Source: Myxococcota bacterium
GTDB lineage: Bacteria; Myxococcota_A; UBA9160; SMWR01
Length of the DNA: 64,000 nucleotides
Reading direction: 5' to 3'
Assembly (NCBI GenBank): GCA_022447545.1
Contig: JAKVBI010000003.1
Coordinates: forward strand, 1-64,000
Shown piece by piece: positions 9,181 to 18,553 of the stretch (positions are counted from its first letter, which is position 1; each line of letters opens with the position of its first letter). Under the pieces are notes generated by a model. That model saw nothing but the letters and a program-made list of their open reading frames with translations. It was not told the origin of the DNA and ran no database searches. The position numbers and the translations under genes are program-made.

Positions 9181-10026
9181 TCAGTCGTCCCGACGATTCC
9201 AATCGATACGGGCGAAATGCTCGGGTCGCCTCCACTGCTCGGGATCGTCCTGGACACGTTCTCGACTGGGACCGAGCCAAGCCCCGCCGTCCACGAAGAG
9301 CGTGTGACCGGTCAGATAACGAGAGTCATCCGAGGCCAGGAACAACGCCACGCCGCCGATATCGAGTTCGGGATCACCCGCGCGTTGGATGGGCTTCTTG
9401 CGCTCCTGCTCGGCGGCCATTTCAGGCTGTCTTTTCGCCCAAGCCTGATAGACCGGCGAAGCCGCACCCGGAGCAATGGCATTGACGAGGATTCCGTCGT
9501 GCCCCCACTCGCGGGCAGCCGTCTTCGTGATGGTGCGAATCGCCTCCTTGGATGCGTTGTAGTCCACGGTCAGGCGCTGACCGAGTTCTCCATTGAGCGA
9601 TGCAAAATTGATGATGCGTCCACCCCCTCTCGCCTTCATGACTGGGTGAACGGCCCTCATGGACCAGAAGGTTGCCAACGGACCCGTAAGAAGGGAAACC
9701 GTCCACATCTCGTCCGTCTTCTCCTCGAAGGGCACGTTGGGGGTGAAGGTCTGGGCATTGTTGACCAGAATGTCCACGCCATCAAAAGCTTCGACAGCAC
9801 CCTCAACCAGTCCCTCGATGTCTTCTCGGCTCGAAATGTCGGCTGGAATCGAAATAGCTTCAGCACCCATTTCGTGGAGTTCTGCGCAGACTCGTTCGCC
9901 ACGGTGCACCTTCCAGTCGGATACGACGATCCGAGCACCCTCTTTCGCGAAACGGTGTGCGATTCCACGCCCAATACCCTGACCCGAACCCGTGATGATG
10001 GCGACGCGGCCCTTGAGGCGATCCAT
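9181..10026 (-). CDS. Short-chain dehydrogenase/reductase
   Basis: This 281-residue classical SDR reduces or oxidises a carbonyl/alcohol with NAD(P). The Rossmann motif TGSGQGIG begins near residue 12, the structural motif reads NNAQ instead of the usual NNAG (residues 89-92), and the catalytic set is Ser143, Tyr156 and Lys160 (YNASK). Asp37 after the second strand suggests preference for NAD(H). The ATG at 10026 has AGGAGA upstream; a longer frame to 10170 has no such support. The C-terminus carries about 30 extra residues rich in Arg, Trp and Asp. It stands alone, and its substrate is unknown. Confidence 0.88.
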   Translation of the reverse strand: MDRLKGRVAIITGSGQGIGRGIAHRFAKEGARIVVSDWKVHRGERVCAELHEMGAEAISIPADISSREDIEGLVEGAVEAFDGVDILVNNAQTFTPNVPFEEKTDEMWTVSLLTGPLATFWSMRAVHPVMKARGGGRIINFASLNGELGQRLTVDYNASKEAIRTITKTAAREWGHDGILVNAIAPGAASPVYQAWAKRQPEMAAEQERKKPIQRAGDPELDIGGVALFLASDDSRYLTGHTLFVDGGAWLGPSRERVQDDPEQWRRPEHFARIDWNRRDD

Positions 10027-10109
10027 GCGAAGTCTCCTTGTCTTGCGTTGAGGATCATCTTGCTCTCTCGCCCGCCGAGGCGTCAAACCCGAAATGCCGA
10101 GAAGCTCGC

Positions 10110-10493
10110 CGATGCCTTCCACAGAGCTACTCTCAGTTTTGGTGACGTTCGGAATCCGCACCCTGCCCACGGCGGTCGCGGCCTTCTACCCATACGAAAC
10201 CAACTGGATTCCGGTGACTTGGATTTCGCTGCAGCTCAACACCGCAGCATGGGGGCGCGAGCCCTCCACGCCTCGGCCTCGCCGAAGGGCAGGAGTATCT
10301 GCTCCTGGGGAGCTTGGGAGCCAGCCTGGCCGCTACAGGACGATTCGAAGAAGCCAGTCGGACCGCCGAGCGGCTGGCGGAGCATTTCGAGATACTCGGC
10401 GAACCCATTCTCGCCGAGCAAGCGCGTTCCCACGCGCGGATCTACCGTAGTGGCCAGGCATTGGTCGATTCCAACCCCGGCTCGCCGAGATGA
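10110..10493 (+). pseudogene. Relic of a TMTC-like GT-C/TPR gene with its middle deleted
   Basis: This stretch before copA has no intact gene but two recognisable pieces. In frame 2, about 10134-10255, the peptide contains YETNWIPVTWISLQLN followed by TAAWG, which matches the NWxPLTWLSxxLD..LxG signature near the N-terminus of TMTC-like GT-C proteins. In frame 3, about 10272-10490, LGSLGASLAATGRFEEAS, AERLAEHFEILGEPILAEQA and [11 protein letters not shown] look like the last TPR helices and tail of the same family. Roughly five hundred codons would be missing between them, and the frame changes at the join. The TGA overlaps an ATG at 10490 in frame with copA. I infer a decayed gene; a profile search of the two peptides is the test. 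Confidence 0.45.
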
Positions 10494-10531
10494 AGGAATC
10501 AGCCGCACGTCACGTCGTCCAGGAGAATCGC

Positions 10532-12808
10532 ATGCTCAAAGACCCCGTCTGTGGAATGCAGGTCCAGCCGGATTCACCACACCAGTTACGCCATGAGGAA
10601 ACCGACTACCGATTCTGCTCGGAGAATTGTCTGACGAAGTTTCGAAGTGACCCAGGTACCTACCTGGCCGACTCGACTGATTCCCCGAATCAGCCAGCGG
10701 CCGACCCAGAGGCCGTGTACCTCTGCCCCATGCACCCGGAGGTGCAGCAGGTCGGCCCTGGAAGCTGTCCCAAGTGTGGCATGGCGTTGGAACCCGCCGC
10801 GGTGAGCACCGAAATAGACACCAGCGAACTCGACGAAATGACGCGACGCCTCTGGGTGAGCGCACCCCTTGCAGGCATCGTAATGCTGCTGGCCATGTCA
10901 GACCTCCTTCCAGGTCAGCCCATCGCTCGATGGCTGCCCCCGGACAAGCGAGTCTGGGTGGAGATGTTGCTCTCGAGCCCCGTGGTGCTTTGGGGGGGGG
11001 CTCCATTCTTCGTCCGGGCCTGGCAGTCCATCACCACCTGGAATCTCAACATGTTCACTCTGGTGGGCATCGGAGTGGGGATCGCCTGGCTGTACAGCGT
11101 GGTCGCCACCCTCGCACCGGGCCTGTTTCCCGAGGCCTTTCGGCACGAAGGCGCAGTCGCGGTCTATTTCGAAGCGGCTGCGGTCATCACGTCCCTCGTC
11201 CTGGTGGGCCAGGTCTTGGAGTTGAGGGCGCGAAGTCGCACGGGACACGCCATCCGCGCGCTGCTGGGAATGGCGCCCAAGACCGCGCGTCGGATTGCCG
11301 AGGATGGCAGCGACGAGGAGGTCTCACTGGACCAGGTTCTTCCGGGCGATCTCTTGAGAGTCCGCCCGGGTGAGAAGATTCCCGTGGACGGTGTCGTCAC
11401 GGATGGGCGGAGTGCCATCGACGAATCCATGGTGACCGGGGAACCCATCCCAGTCGCCAAGGGCGTGGGCGAACGCGTGATCGCGGCGACTCTGAATGGA
11501 ACGGGAAGCATGATCGTTCGTGCCGAAAAAGTGGGCGCCGATACCCTGCTTTCGCGAATCGTAGAGATGGTGTCCGAGGCGCAGCGCAGCCGCGCTCCGC
11601 TCCAAGCCACCGCAGATGCGGTCGCTCGCGTTTTCGTCCCGACGGTTCTGGCCATCTCGGCCCTGACCTTCACTCTTTGGGCCATTTTCGGTCCGCCGCC
11701 AAGCCTGGCCTTTGCACTCGTCAATGCCATCAGTGTCCTGATCATCGCTTGCCCCTGCGCTTTGGGACTCGCCACACCCATGTCGATCATGGTCGCCTCT
11801 GGTCGTGGGGCCGGGATGGGGGTCCTTTTCCGAAGCGCCGAGGCCATCGAAGCATTGCGGAACGTCGACACCCTCGTGGTGGACAAGACCGGAACCCTCA
11901 CCGAGGGCAGGCCGAAGCTGGCAAGTCTGCGCCCGGAACCGGGCGTCGAGGAGGAGACGCTCCTGCAACTTGCAGCCAGCCTGGAGCGCGGCAGCGAGCA
12001 CCCGTTGGCCCACGCCCTCGAGACAGGCGCCAAGGAACGAGGGCTCGATCTCATCGAGACCGAGAATTTCGAGGCCATTCCAGGGCACGGTGTCTCGGGC
12101 GTAGTGGCGGGCCGAGAAATCGCCGTAGGCAATCGGGCACTCATGACACGCCTTGGCATTCAAGCAGCTGGACTGGACGTCGAAGCCGAATCGCTGCGCC
12201 ACCGTGGCGAGACCGTGATGTTCGCAGCCATCGATGGTCGCGCCGCGGGACTGGTGGGCGTCGCCGATCCCATCAAGCAGGACACACCCGAAGCTCTCAC
12301 ACAACTGCGTGCAGATGGCGTGCGTGTCATCATGGTCACGGGAGATAGCCCCACCACTGCCGAAGCTGTTGCAAACGCGCTGAACTTGACCGACGTCGAA
12401 GCCGGTGTCCTGCCCGAGCGAAAATCCGAGATCGTGCGGAGTCTCCAAGAAGAGGGAAACGTGGTCGCCATGGCGGGAGACGGTGTCAACGATGCCCCGG
12501 CTCTCGCCCAGGCCCATGTGGGAATCGCCATGGGAACGGGCACCGATGTCGCCATTGAGAGCGCTGGTGTGACCCTGGTCAACGGCGACCTCAGTGCGAT
12601 CGCGCGAGCACGGGAACTGTCACGCGCCACCGTTCGCAACATCCACCAGAACCTGACCTTCGCCTTCGTCTACAACGCGCTGGGAGTTCCCATCGCCGCG
12701 GGAATCTTCTACCCCTGGTTCGGTTGGCTCCTCAACCCGATGCTGGCGGCCGCTGCGATGAGTTTGTCTTCGATCTCAGTGATCACCAACGCACTGCGTC
12801 TGCGCTGA
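10532..12808 (+). CDS. copA: Copper-translocating P1B-type ATPase
   Basis: The 758-residue inner-membrane pump most likely exports Cu(I). A YHS domain (DPVCGM..., FCSENC) opens the protein, followed by a heavy-metal-binding domain with YLCPMHPEV and SCPKCGM in place of classical GMTCxxC HMA domains, and then the transmembrane region. The ion-path motif CPC is in [11 protein letters not shown], phosphorylation is at DKTGTLTEG, the HP motif is at SEHPLA, and the hinge is [16 protein letters not shown] plus CPMHP with CPC is a common CopA arrangement; silver may also be carried. The ATG at 10532 has AGGAGA upstream; an ATG at 10490 would overlap the TPR relic. No copper regulator or chaperone is adjacent. 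Confidence 0.93.
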   Translation: MLKDPVCGMQVQPDSPHQLRHEETDYRFCSENCLTKFRSDPGTYLADSTDSPNQPAADPEAVYLCPMHPEVQQVGPGSCPKCGMALEPAAVSTEIDTSELDEMTRRLWVSAPLAGIVMLLAMSDLLPGQPIARWLPPDKRVWVEMLLSSPVVLWGGAPFFVRAWQSITTWNLNMFTLVGIGVGIAWLYSVVATLAPGLFPEAFRHEGAVAVYFEAAAVITSLVLVGQVLELRARSRTGHAIRALLGMAPKTARRIAEDGSDEEVSLDQVLPGDLLRVRPGEKIPVDGVVTDGRSAIDESMVTGEPIPVAKGVGERVIAATLNGTGSMIVRAEKVGADTLLSRIVEMVSEAQRSRAPLQATADAVARVFVPTVLAISALTFTLWAIFGPPPSLAFALVNAISVLIIACPCALGLATPMSIMVASGRGAGMGVLFRSAEAIEALRNVDTLVVDKTGTLTEGRPKLASLRPEPGVEEETLLQLAASLERGSEHPLAHALETGAKERGLDLIETENFEAIPGHGVSGVVAGREIAVGNRALMTRLGIQAAGLDVEAESLRHRGETVMFAAIDGRAAGLVGVADPIKQDTPEALTQLRADGVRVIMVTGDSPTTAEAVANALNLTDVEAGVLPERKSEIVRSLQEEGNVVAMAGDGVNDAPALAQAHVGIAMGTGTDVAIESAGVTLVNGDLSAIARARELSRATVRNIHQNLTFAFVYNALGVPIAAGIFYPWFGWLLNPMLAAAAMSLSSISVITNALRLR

Positions 12809-12859
12809 CGAATCGGCACTGGGATCGAGCACATCCATCGAACGGCTCGCAACGGGCAC

Positions 12860-13771
12860 CTAGAGGCGACTCTCCAGGAAGTCCAGTGTTCGAGCGTCTG
12901 CCCCGTCTTCTACGGCCATGATGGCTGCGTCGAAATCCGTGACCCCGATGTCGCGAAGTCGGTCGAGCCCCGCACTCAGCGTCTTTTCGTCTCCCACCAG
13001 AGCGAGGTCGGCCGGACCCTCCACCCCCTCCTTATCGAGCATGGCGCGGTAGGAGGGCAGTTGCCCGTACATTGCCAGCCCCTTGGCGATGCGCTCGCGC
13101 GCCGCATCGGGATCCGTCGTGATCGCGATGGGGATCCCGGCCACCACACGAGGCTCGGGCCGACCGGACCCGGACGCCGCTGCGCGAAGCTTGGGAACGA
13201 TGTGATCCTCGATGGTCCTGGACCCTGTCATCCACAGGATCGTACCTCCAGAGGTCTCACCGGCGATTTTCAACATGTGGTCTCCCAACGCCGCGATCAG
13301 TACGTCGACGGACTCGGCACCGGGAACCTGCAGCCCTGCGCTCACACGATACTGCTCCCCTTCATACTTGACGGGCTCCCCACGGAGCAGCGGTCCCAAT
13401 ACAGCCATGTACTCGCGCATGTGGCGGGCGGGCTTCGCGTAGGAAAGACCCATCATGTCTTCAATCACGAGCTTGTGGGACAACCCCACACCGAGCACGA
13501 AGCGGCCGCGCGCGGCAGCCTGAGCCGTGAGGCACTGCTGCGCCAGTGCTACGGGGTGACGCGGATAGGTCGGGACGACAGCCGTCCCCAACTCGATTCG
13601 CTCGGTCGCGGCGCCCACCAAGGCTTGAGCCACGATGGCATCCAGACCGAAGATGTTGGCCATCCACATGCTGTGGAATCCCCGGGCCTCGAGATCTCGG
13701 GCACGGGCAGTCAACCCGTCAAGCGTTCCGTCGGGGCCGGGCGATGCACCGGACATGATGCCAATCCTCAT
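12860..13771 (-). CDS. LLM-class (luciferase-like) F420-dependent oxidoreductase
   Basis: The 303-residue protein has the TIM-barrel layout of the bacterial luciferase-like family and resembles the mycobacterial MSMEG_4879-type F420-dependent group. The N-terminus MRIGIMSG, the LGTAVVPTYPRHP strand-loop and the RGRFVLGVGLSH segment are typical. Such enzymes use F420 or FMN to reduce or oxygenate lipophilic substrates. The ATG at 13771 has GAGGAG upstream; the frame extends further without support. It is convergent with copA and followed upstream by a crotonase on the same strand, so the two may be co-transcribed across the 140-bp gap. Cofactor choice cannot be proved from sequence alone. Confidence 0.82.
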   Translation of the reverse strand: MRIGIMSGASPGPDGTLDGLTARARDLEARGFHSMWMANIFGLDAIVAQALVGAATERIELGTAVVPTYPRHPVALAQQCLTAQAAARGRFVLGVGLSHKLVIEDMMGLSYAKPARHMREYMAVLGPLLRGEPVKYEGEQYRVSAGLQVPGAESVDVLIAALGDHMLKIAGETSGGTILWMTGSRTIEDHIVPKLRAAASGSGRPEPRVVAGIPIAITTDPDAARERIAKGLAMYGQLPSYRAMLDKEGVEGPADLALVGDEKTLSAGLDRLRDIGVTDFDAAIMAVEDGADARTLDFLESRL

Positions 13772-13910
13772 GAGAACTCCTCGTGGTGTGATCGTGACCC
13801 CGTTGAAAACAGAGCCAACGGCGTGATGACAGTAGGGCCTTTCTCGACCTCCGTGCAATGAGTGCACGAACAGTCGAATTCGGATGCCGCCCCGAAGCAG
13901 AAAGAGTGCG

Positions 13911-14717
13911 CTATTCGGGGTCCGAGAAGTTGGGCTCCCGCTTCTCCATGTTGGACTTCACGGCTTCGAGCTGATTCGGCTTCCCCATCACCGTACCCTG
14001 TAGCTGGGCTTCGAGACGCAACCCGTCCTCCACGCTGCCGAGCAAAGCCTCGTTCCACAATTTCTTGGCCGCGCGAACTGCATCCGGGCTGCGTCCGGCG
14101 ATCTCACGAGCCAGTGCCATGGCATCACCATGGGGATCTTCCGTCACGTGGGTAGCCAGACGCAGGGAACCCGCTTCGACCCCGGAAACCACACGGGCGG
14201 TGAACGTCAATTCCTTGGCGACGTCGAGACCCACCACGTTGCGAAAGGTCTGGGTTACTGCGACGTCTGGGATGAGACCCCAATGCAACTCCCGAATGGA
14301 CAGTCTCGCATCCGGAGCCACGAACCGGATGTCCGCCCCCATGGCGACCTGCAAGCCCGCCCCGTACGCCACACCATGCACGGCGGCGATCACCGGTACC
14401 GGAACTTCCTGCCAGATCCAGGCCGCACGCTGGGCAAAACTGGCCGGACTGTCCGAGGCCTCCCCCTGCAGCAAGGATCCACCATCGGCAGTGCTGCCCA
14501 CACGACTCATCACACTCGGAATATCGAGACCACTGCAGAAACCGCGACCCTCCCCCGAGAGGACCACGGCTCGCAAGCTCGAATCCCCTGAAAGTTCGAT
14601 TCCCGTTTCCACCAGGGCGGCGAACATGTCGAGATCGAGGGCGTTCAGTTTGTCGACTCTCACCATCCGGACATCGGCGATGCCGTCCGTCTTCTCCACG
14701 CGTACTCGCTCTTCCAT
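13911..14717 (-). CDS. Enoyl-CoA hydratase/isomerase (crotonase family)
   Basis: The 268-residue crotonase-fold protein probably acts on an acyl-CoA. The oxyanion-hole segments GFCSGLDIP and HGVAYGAGLQVAMGAD are present, and a glutamate sits in IRELHWGLIPD at the position of a crotonase catalytic acid. The ATG at 14717 has GGAGAA upstream. It diverges from a tetR gene across about 175 bp that includes a small palindrome, which suggests control by that regulator. It could be a beta-oxidation hydratase or a dienoyl-CoA isomerase; the substrate is unknown. Confidence 0.85.
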   Translation of the reverse strand: MEERVRVEKTDGIADVRMVRVDKLNALDLDMFAALVETGIELSGDSSLRAVVLSGEGRGFCSGLDIPSVMSRVGSTADGGSLLQGEASDSPASFAQRAAWIWQEVPVPVIAAVHGVAYGAGLQVAMGADIRFVAPDARLSIRELHWGLIPDVAVTQTFRNVVGLDVAKELTFTARVVSGVEAGSLRLATHVTEDPHGDAMALAREIAGRSPDAVRAAKKLWNEALLGSVEDGLRLEAQLQGTVMGKPNQLEAVKSNMEKREPNFSDPE

Positions 14718-14775
14718 GTCTTCTCCAGCCTCGTCGGGGTTGGGCCAATTCTCCGGGATCTGTACCGGCCGTGTG

Positions 14776-14788
14776 TCGTACAATACGA
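14776..14788. promoter_or_regulatory. Operator-like palindrome between crotonase and tetR
   Basis: TCGTA-CAA-TACGA is a perfect inverted repeat in the divergent gap, about 58 bp from the crotonase ATG and 106 bp from the tetR ATG. It contains TACAAT, a good match to a -10 hexamer on the plus strand. A TetR protein binding here would cover a promoter, the usual autoregulatory arrangement. Binding is inference. Confidence 0.4.
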
Positions 14789-14893
14789 GAAGCCTCGCAG
14801 GTTTTGGCCCTCAATGCAGGGCATGACCGGGATCCTGCATCCAAGGAGCTTCGGGGCACGAGCAACGCTGAGCCAGAAGCAAAGGGCTGCGAC

Positions 14894-15481
14894 ATGGATT
14901 CCGATGGACGAGTTCAACGAGGCGTGCGCAACCGGCAGTCCATCGTAGATGCGCTCTACGAGCTGATCCGAGGCGGTAGCTCGCAACCCACCGCCAAAGA
15001 GGTGGCAGAGCGAGCCGGGGTCCAGCCCCGCACGGTCTTCCGACACTTCGACCACATGGCGTCCCTCAACGCGGAACTGGCCGAGCGCCTGCGAAAGGAG
15101 CTTGAGCCCATTCTCTTCACCACCTCCTACGATGGCTCTCTGGAGGAGAGAATCAAACTCTGCGTCAATAACCGTTGCCGCGTCTTCGTGGAACTCGCCC
15201 CCTTCGAACGTGTCTCCCGGGGTATGCGACTTCGCCACGCCTACGCAAACCAAGACCACGACGAACTCGTCAAGGAGCTCCGGAGACACCTCCACCAGGT
15301 CTTCCCAGAGCTTGAGTCCAGTCCACAACCATTCGTGGCCATGATTGAAGCGTGTCTTTCCTTCGAAACCTGGGAGCACCTGCGAAAGGACCAGGGCCGA
15401 ACGGAAGAAGAGACCCGGCGGGCAATGACCTTGGGAGTTCACACACTGTTCAACGCGATACCGACCGCAACAGCGTCCTAA
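14894..15481 (+). CDS. TetR-family transcriptional regulator
   Basis: The 195-residue protein has an N-terminal TetR helix-turn-helix at about residues 12-60, seen as TAKEVAERAGVQPRTVFRHF, followed by an all-helical ligand-binding region without family-specific motifs. These dimeric repressors typically release DNA when a small ligand, often an acyl-CoA or hydrophobic compound, binds. The ATG at 14894 fits the usual length; the frame extends upstream to 14771 but would then cover the palindrome. Divergence from the crotonase and proximity to LLM, GST and SDR genes make control of this block likely, though no ligand can be named. Confidence 0.85.
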   Translation: MDSDGRVQRGVRNRQSIVDALYELIRGGSSQPTAKEVAERAGVQPRTVFRHFDHMASLNAELAERLRKELEPILFTTSYDGSLEERIKLCVNNRCRVFVELAPFERVSRGMRLRHAYANQDHDELVKELRRHLHQVFPELESSPQPFVAMIEACLSFETWEHLRKDQGRTEEETRRAMTLGVHTLFNAIPTATAS

Positions 15482-15557
15482 CTCCTTGAGCCGGGGTTGC
15501 TCCTGGTACCACCTCCGTTCTCGATCACACTCGGCACGGCTTGCTAGACACCGCTTC

Positions 15558-15595
15558 GTGTGGACGAACGGACTCCCAGTCCGTCAGACCCACAC
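15558..15595 (+). other. Two-tier inverted repeat (structured RNA or terminator-like element)
   Basis: In the 240-bp gap between tetR and the LLM gene, GTGTGG (15558-15563) pairs with CCACAC (15590-15595), and inside it ACGGAC (15568-15573) pairs with GTCCGT (15579-15584) around the loop TCCCA. A 4/5-nt internal loop separates the stems. There is no T-tract, so it is not a classical intrinsic terminator. It could be a leader structure for the genes downstream or a protein site. Confidence 0.35.
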
Positions 15596-15721
15596 TGGGC
15601 GTTCGCCGCCACCGGCCCCAAGTGCTATCTACAACTCGCCCGGTGGCCATGAAAAGAGCCCGACACTCCCGGACTCTTCGTCACCCGTGTCCGACTCTCC
15701 AACTCCCACAGGAGCCTCTCC

Positions 15722-16762
15722 ATGAAACTCGGAATCCTCGCCGGTGTCTTCGGAAAGAAAGCCACTCTCCCTATGGATTTGATTCGTCATGCCGAATCTT
15801 TAGGCTACGACTCCGCGTGGACCGCCGAGGCCTACGGCAACGATGCAGTCACCATGGCGACCTGGATTCTGGCGAACACAACCAAAATGAAGGCGGGCAC
15901 GGCCATCATGCAGATGCCCGCGCGTACACCCGCCATGACGGCCATGACCGCCATGACCCTCGACCACCTCTCGGGAGGGCGCTTCATCTTGGGACTGGGA
16001 CCCTCAGGTCCCCAGGTCGTCGAAGGATGGCACGGTGTCCCCTACGGCAAGCCACTGACCCGAACCCGCGAGTACATCTCGATCATCCGCAAGATTCTCG
16101 CACGCGAGCAACCCCTCGAGCACCAGGGAACCCACTACGCCATCCCCAGCGCTGACGCGAACACTACTGGCATGGGCAAACCCCTCAAGAGCATCCTCCA
16201 CGGCAACCCCGAACTCAAGATCTACACCGCGTCGATCAGCCCGGCGGGTCTTCGTTGCGCGGGCGAAGTGGCCGACGGTGTATTCCCACTGTGGATGAAT
16301 CCCGAGCGCCCCGAGTTGATCGCCCCCTTCGTTGAAGAAGGCTTCGCCAAAGCCGGAGGAGGCAAGAGCCTTCAGGATTTCGCCATCTGCCCGTCCGTCT
16401 CAGTGACGGTTTCCGATGATGTCGAACAGGCACGAATGCCCGCCAAAATGAACCTCGCTCTCTACATCGGTGGAATGGGTTCGCGCGAGAAGAACTTCTA
16501 CAACGACTACTGCAAACGCTTGGGCTACGAAGAAGCCGCTGTCAAGATCCAGGATGCCTTCCTCGCGGGCGATCGAGGTACGGCCGTGGCCGCGGTTCCC
16601 GACCAGCTCGTCGATGACCTGTCCCTGATCGGTCCCCGTGAACGGATTCGCGAGCGCCTTGCCGCTTGGAAACAAGCCGGAGCGGAGGGCTACGTAGAAA
16701 GCATGCTGATCGGAGCCGGCTCCCCCGAAGCCTTCGAAGTCGTCGCCGAGGAAATCCTCTGA
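15722..16762 (+). CDS. LLM-class F420-dependent oxidoreductase, Rv3520c-like
   Basis: The 346-residue luciferase-like protein resembles the Rv3520c-type F420-dependent group, which in mycobacteria is linked to sterol and lipid catabolism regions. Family-like features are the start MKLGILAG, the TAEAYGNDAVTMATW segment, LSGGRFILGLGPSGPQVVEGWHG and the long insertion before LKIYTASISPAG. AGGAG lies 7 nt upstream of the ATG. Its TGA shares a base with the ATG of the next gene, so it is translationally coupled to a GST-like protein and heads an operon with two GSTs and an SDR. The substrate is unknown; F420 use is by family. Confidence 0.87.
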   Translation: MKLGILAGVFGKKATLPMDLIRHAESLGYDSAWTAEAYGNDAVTMATWILANTTKMKAGTAIMQMPARTPAMTAMTAMTLDHLSGGRFILGLGPSGPQVVEGWHGVPYGKPLTRTREYISIIRKILAREQPLEHQGTHYAIPSADANTTGMGKPLKSILHGNPELKIYTASISPAGLRCAGEVADGVFPLWMNPERPELIAPFVEEGFAKAGGGKSLQDFAICPSVSVTVSDDVEQARMPAKMNLALYIGGMGSREKNFYNDYCKRLGYEEAAVKIQDAFLAGDRGTAVAAVPDQLVDDLSLIGPRERIRERLAAWKQAGAEGYVESMLIGAGSPEAFEVVAEEIL

Positions 16763-17763
16763 TGGCCGACGGCTACCGGATCTGGGGCGCCGAGGTCTCT
16801 CCGTACTCGGTCAAGGTCCGCAGCTACTTCCGCTACAAGGAGCTGGCCCACGAGTGGATCGTCCGCGGTCCCGACAACATGGAAGAGTACAAGCAGTACT
16901 CAAAGCTCCCCCTCATCCCCACCGTGGTGACACCAGACGATGAGGGCATCCAGGATTCGACCCCCATCATCGAGAAGATCGAAGCCCGACACCCAGAGCC
17001 TTCAATCCACCCCTCAGATCCCGTGGCAAGCTTCGTCTCCGCGTTGATCGAAGAGTTCGGCGACGAGTGGGGGAACAAATGGATGTTTCACTACCGATGG
17101 GCCCGTGAAGCTGACCAGCAATCCGCCGGAAAACGCCTCGCGGCCGCCATGGCGCCCGGCGTAGAAGGTGACGCACTTCAGGGTATTGTGGATGGCATCG
17201 TGGACCGCATGGTGAACCGCGTCTGGTTCGTAGGGTCGAGCGAACAGACGGCCCCCGCTATCGAACAGTCCTTCAAGGACGGAATCACCCGGCTCGACGC
17301 CCACCTCGCGACTCGACCCTTCCTCTTCGGAGAACGGCCGGCCTTCGGAGATTTTGGTTTGTGGGGTCAGGTCTACAACGCCTGGACCGACCCCACCTGC
17401 AACGAAATCATCGAAGCCAGTGCGCCCAACGTAGTGGCCTGGATTCAGCGGATGCTCGAACCCGAGGGTACGGGAGACTTCGAGAACTGGGCGGACCTCA
17501 GCCCGACCCTCGAGCCCCTGCTCGAAGAACAGGTCGCCGCGCTGTTTCTTCCCTGGTCGGATGCGAACAGCCGCGCCATCGCGGCTGGCTCCGAGGAATT
17601 CAGCATCGAACTGCCCTCGGGCACGTGGACCCAGAAGCCGCAGAAATACCACGCCAGGTCTCTCGGAAAGCTTCGGAACCGCTACCAAGCTCTCGAAAAC
17701 ACGAGCCTTCTCGATCCCGTGCTCGAGAGAACGAACTGCCTTGGCTGGCTGAGCGGATCCTGA
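16762..17763 (+). CDS. Glutathione S-transferase-like protein, long form
   Basis: The 333-residue protein has an N-terminal thioredoxin-fold GST domain ([19 protein letters not shown]; then LPLIPTV and an ST pair at the glutathione-binding position in [10 protein letters not shown]). A helical C-terminal GST domain covers about residues 90-240 ([20 protein letters not shown]). Another 90 residues follow, more than an ordinary GST of about 210-230. The ATG at 16762 overlaps the stop of the LLM gene. Glutathione conjugation or isomerisation of an oxidised hydrophobic compound is possible, but no activity can be assigned. Confidence 0.78.
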   Translation: MADGYRIWGAEVSPYSVKVRSYFRYKELAHEWIVRGPDNMEEYKQYSKLPLIPTVVTPDDEGIQDSTPIIEKIEARHPEPSIHPSDPVASFVSALIEEFGDEWGNKWMFHYRWAREADQQSAGKRLAAAMAPGVEGDALQGIVDGIVDRMVNRVWFVGSSEQTAPAIEQSFKDGITRLDAHLATRPFLFGERPAFGDFGLWGQVYNAWTDPTCNEIIEASAPNVVAWIQRMLEPEGTGDFENWADLSPTLEPLLEEQVAALFLPWSDANSRAIAAGSEEFSIELPSGTWTQKPQKYHARSLGKLRNRYQALENTSLLDPVLERTNCLGWLSGS

Positions 17764-17864
17764 GATCGAGGCGCGCCGATCGATGCGGCAACCCCGGATA
17801 CAAGAAGGACGGTTCTCACTCGAGACGACAGAATTCTCCCCTTCAGGAAGAGGAAACCACTGAC

Positions 17865-18536
17865 ATGATCGACCTCTACACTGCGCCCACACCCAACGGC
17901 TGGAAAGCTTCCGTCACCCTCGAGGAACTCGAGATCCCCTACGAATCCAAGTTCGTGAATCTCTCAAAGGACGAGCAAAAGCAGGAGTGGTTCCTCGAGA
18001 TCAATCCCAACGGACGAATTCCCGCCATGGTGGACCACGATGCCGGCGATCTACGGGTCTTCGAATCGGGAGCGATCATGATCTACCTGGCGGAGAAAGC
18101 CGGTCGCCTGTTGCCTACCGACGCTGCGGGAAGAGCCGAAGTGCTGTCCTGGCTGATGTTCCAGATGGGCGGGATCGGTCCGATGATGGGTCAGGCGAAC
18201 GTCTTCTATCGCTACTTCCCCGAAAAACTCCAACCCGCCATCGATCGCTACCAGAACGAAAGTCGACGACTGTTCGAAGTGCTCGAACACGGACTCCGCG
18301 ACAAAGAGTGGCTCGCAGGCGACTATTCGATCGCCGATATCGCCAACTGGTGCTGGGTACGCACCCACGAATGGTCCGGAGTGTCCATCGAGGGATTGGA
18401 GAACCTGCAGGGGTGGATGCAGCGTATCCGAGCCCGGCCCGGGAGTGATCGCGGCGTCAAGGTCCCCTTCGAACTGCCCAAAGCCGCCCAGCAAGAAAAC
18501 GTGGTCGAAACGGCCAAGACCATCGTTCAACGCTAA
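17865..18536 (+). CDS. Glutathione S-transferase, YfcG/YghU-like
   Basis: The 223-residue protein matches bacterial Nu-class GSTs, which act as disulfide-bond reductases or glutathione-dependent enzymes. The N-terminal domain starts [16 protein letters not shown] with the glutathione-contact Thr-Pro-Asn, and continues with [13 protein letters not shown] and [12 protein letters not shown]. The C-terminal helical domain includes [14 protein letters not shown]. An AGGAAGAGGAAA stretch lies upstream of the ATG at 17865. The reading frame opens well before this codon, but family length and the binding site select it. It sits 100 bp after the long GST in the same presumed operon. Confidence 0.87.
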   Translation: MIDLYTAPTPNGWKASVTLEELEIPYESKFVNLSKDEQKQEWFLEINPNGRIPAMVDHDAGDLRVFESGAIMIYLAEKAGRLLPTDAAGRAEVLSWLMFQMGGIGPMMGQANVFYRYFPEKLQPAIDRYQNESRRLFEVLEHGLRDKEWLAGDYSIADIANWCWVRTHEWSGVSIEGLENLQGWMQRIRARPGSDRGVKVPFELPKAAQQENVVETAKTIVQR

Positions 18537-18553
18537 AGCATAGGAACAAACCC

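Noticed and set aside
9217-10596. 459-residue plus-strand frame covering the SDR, relic region and start of copA
   Set aside because: It runs antisense to the SDR and through copA in the wrong frame.
15568-15584. tRNA-Gly(CCC)-like anticodon arm (ACGGA-CTCCCAG-TCCGT)
   Set aside because: The 5-bp stem and 7-nt loop fit, but no D arm, T arm with TTC in register or acceptor stem can be formed around it. It belongs to the larger two-tier hairpin.
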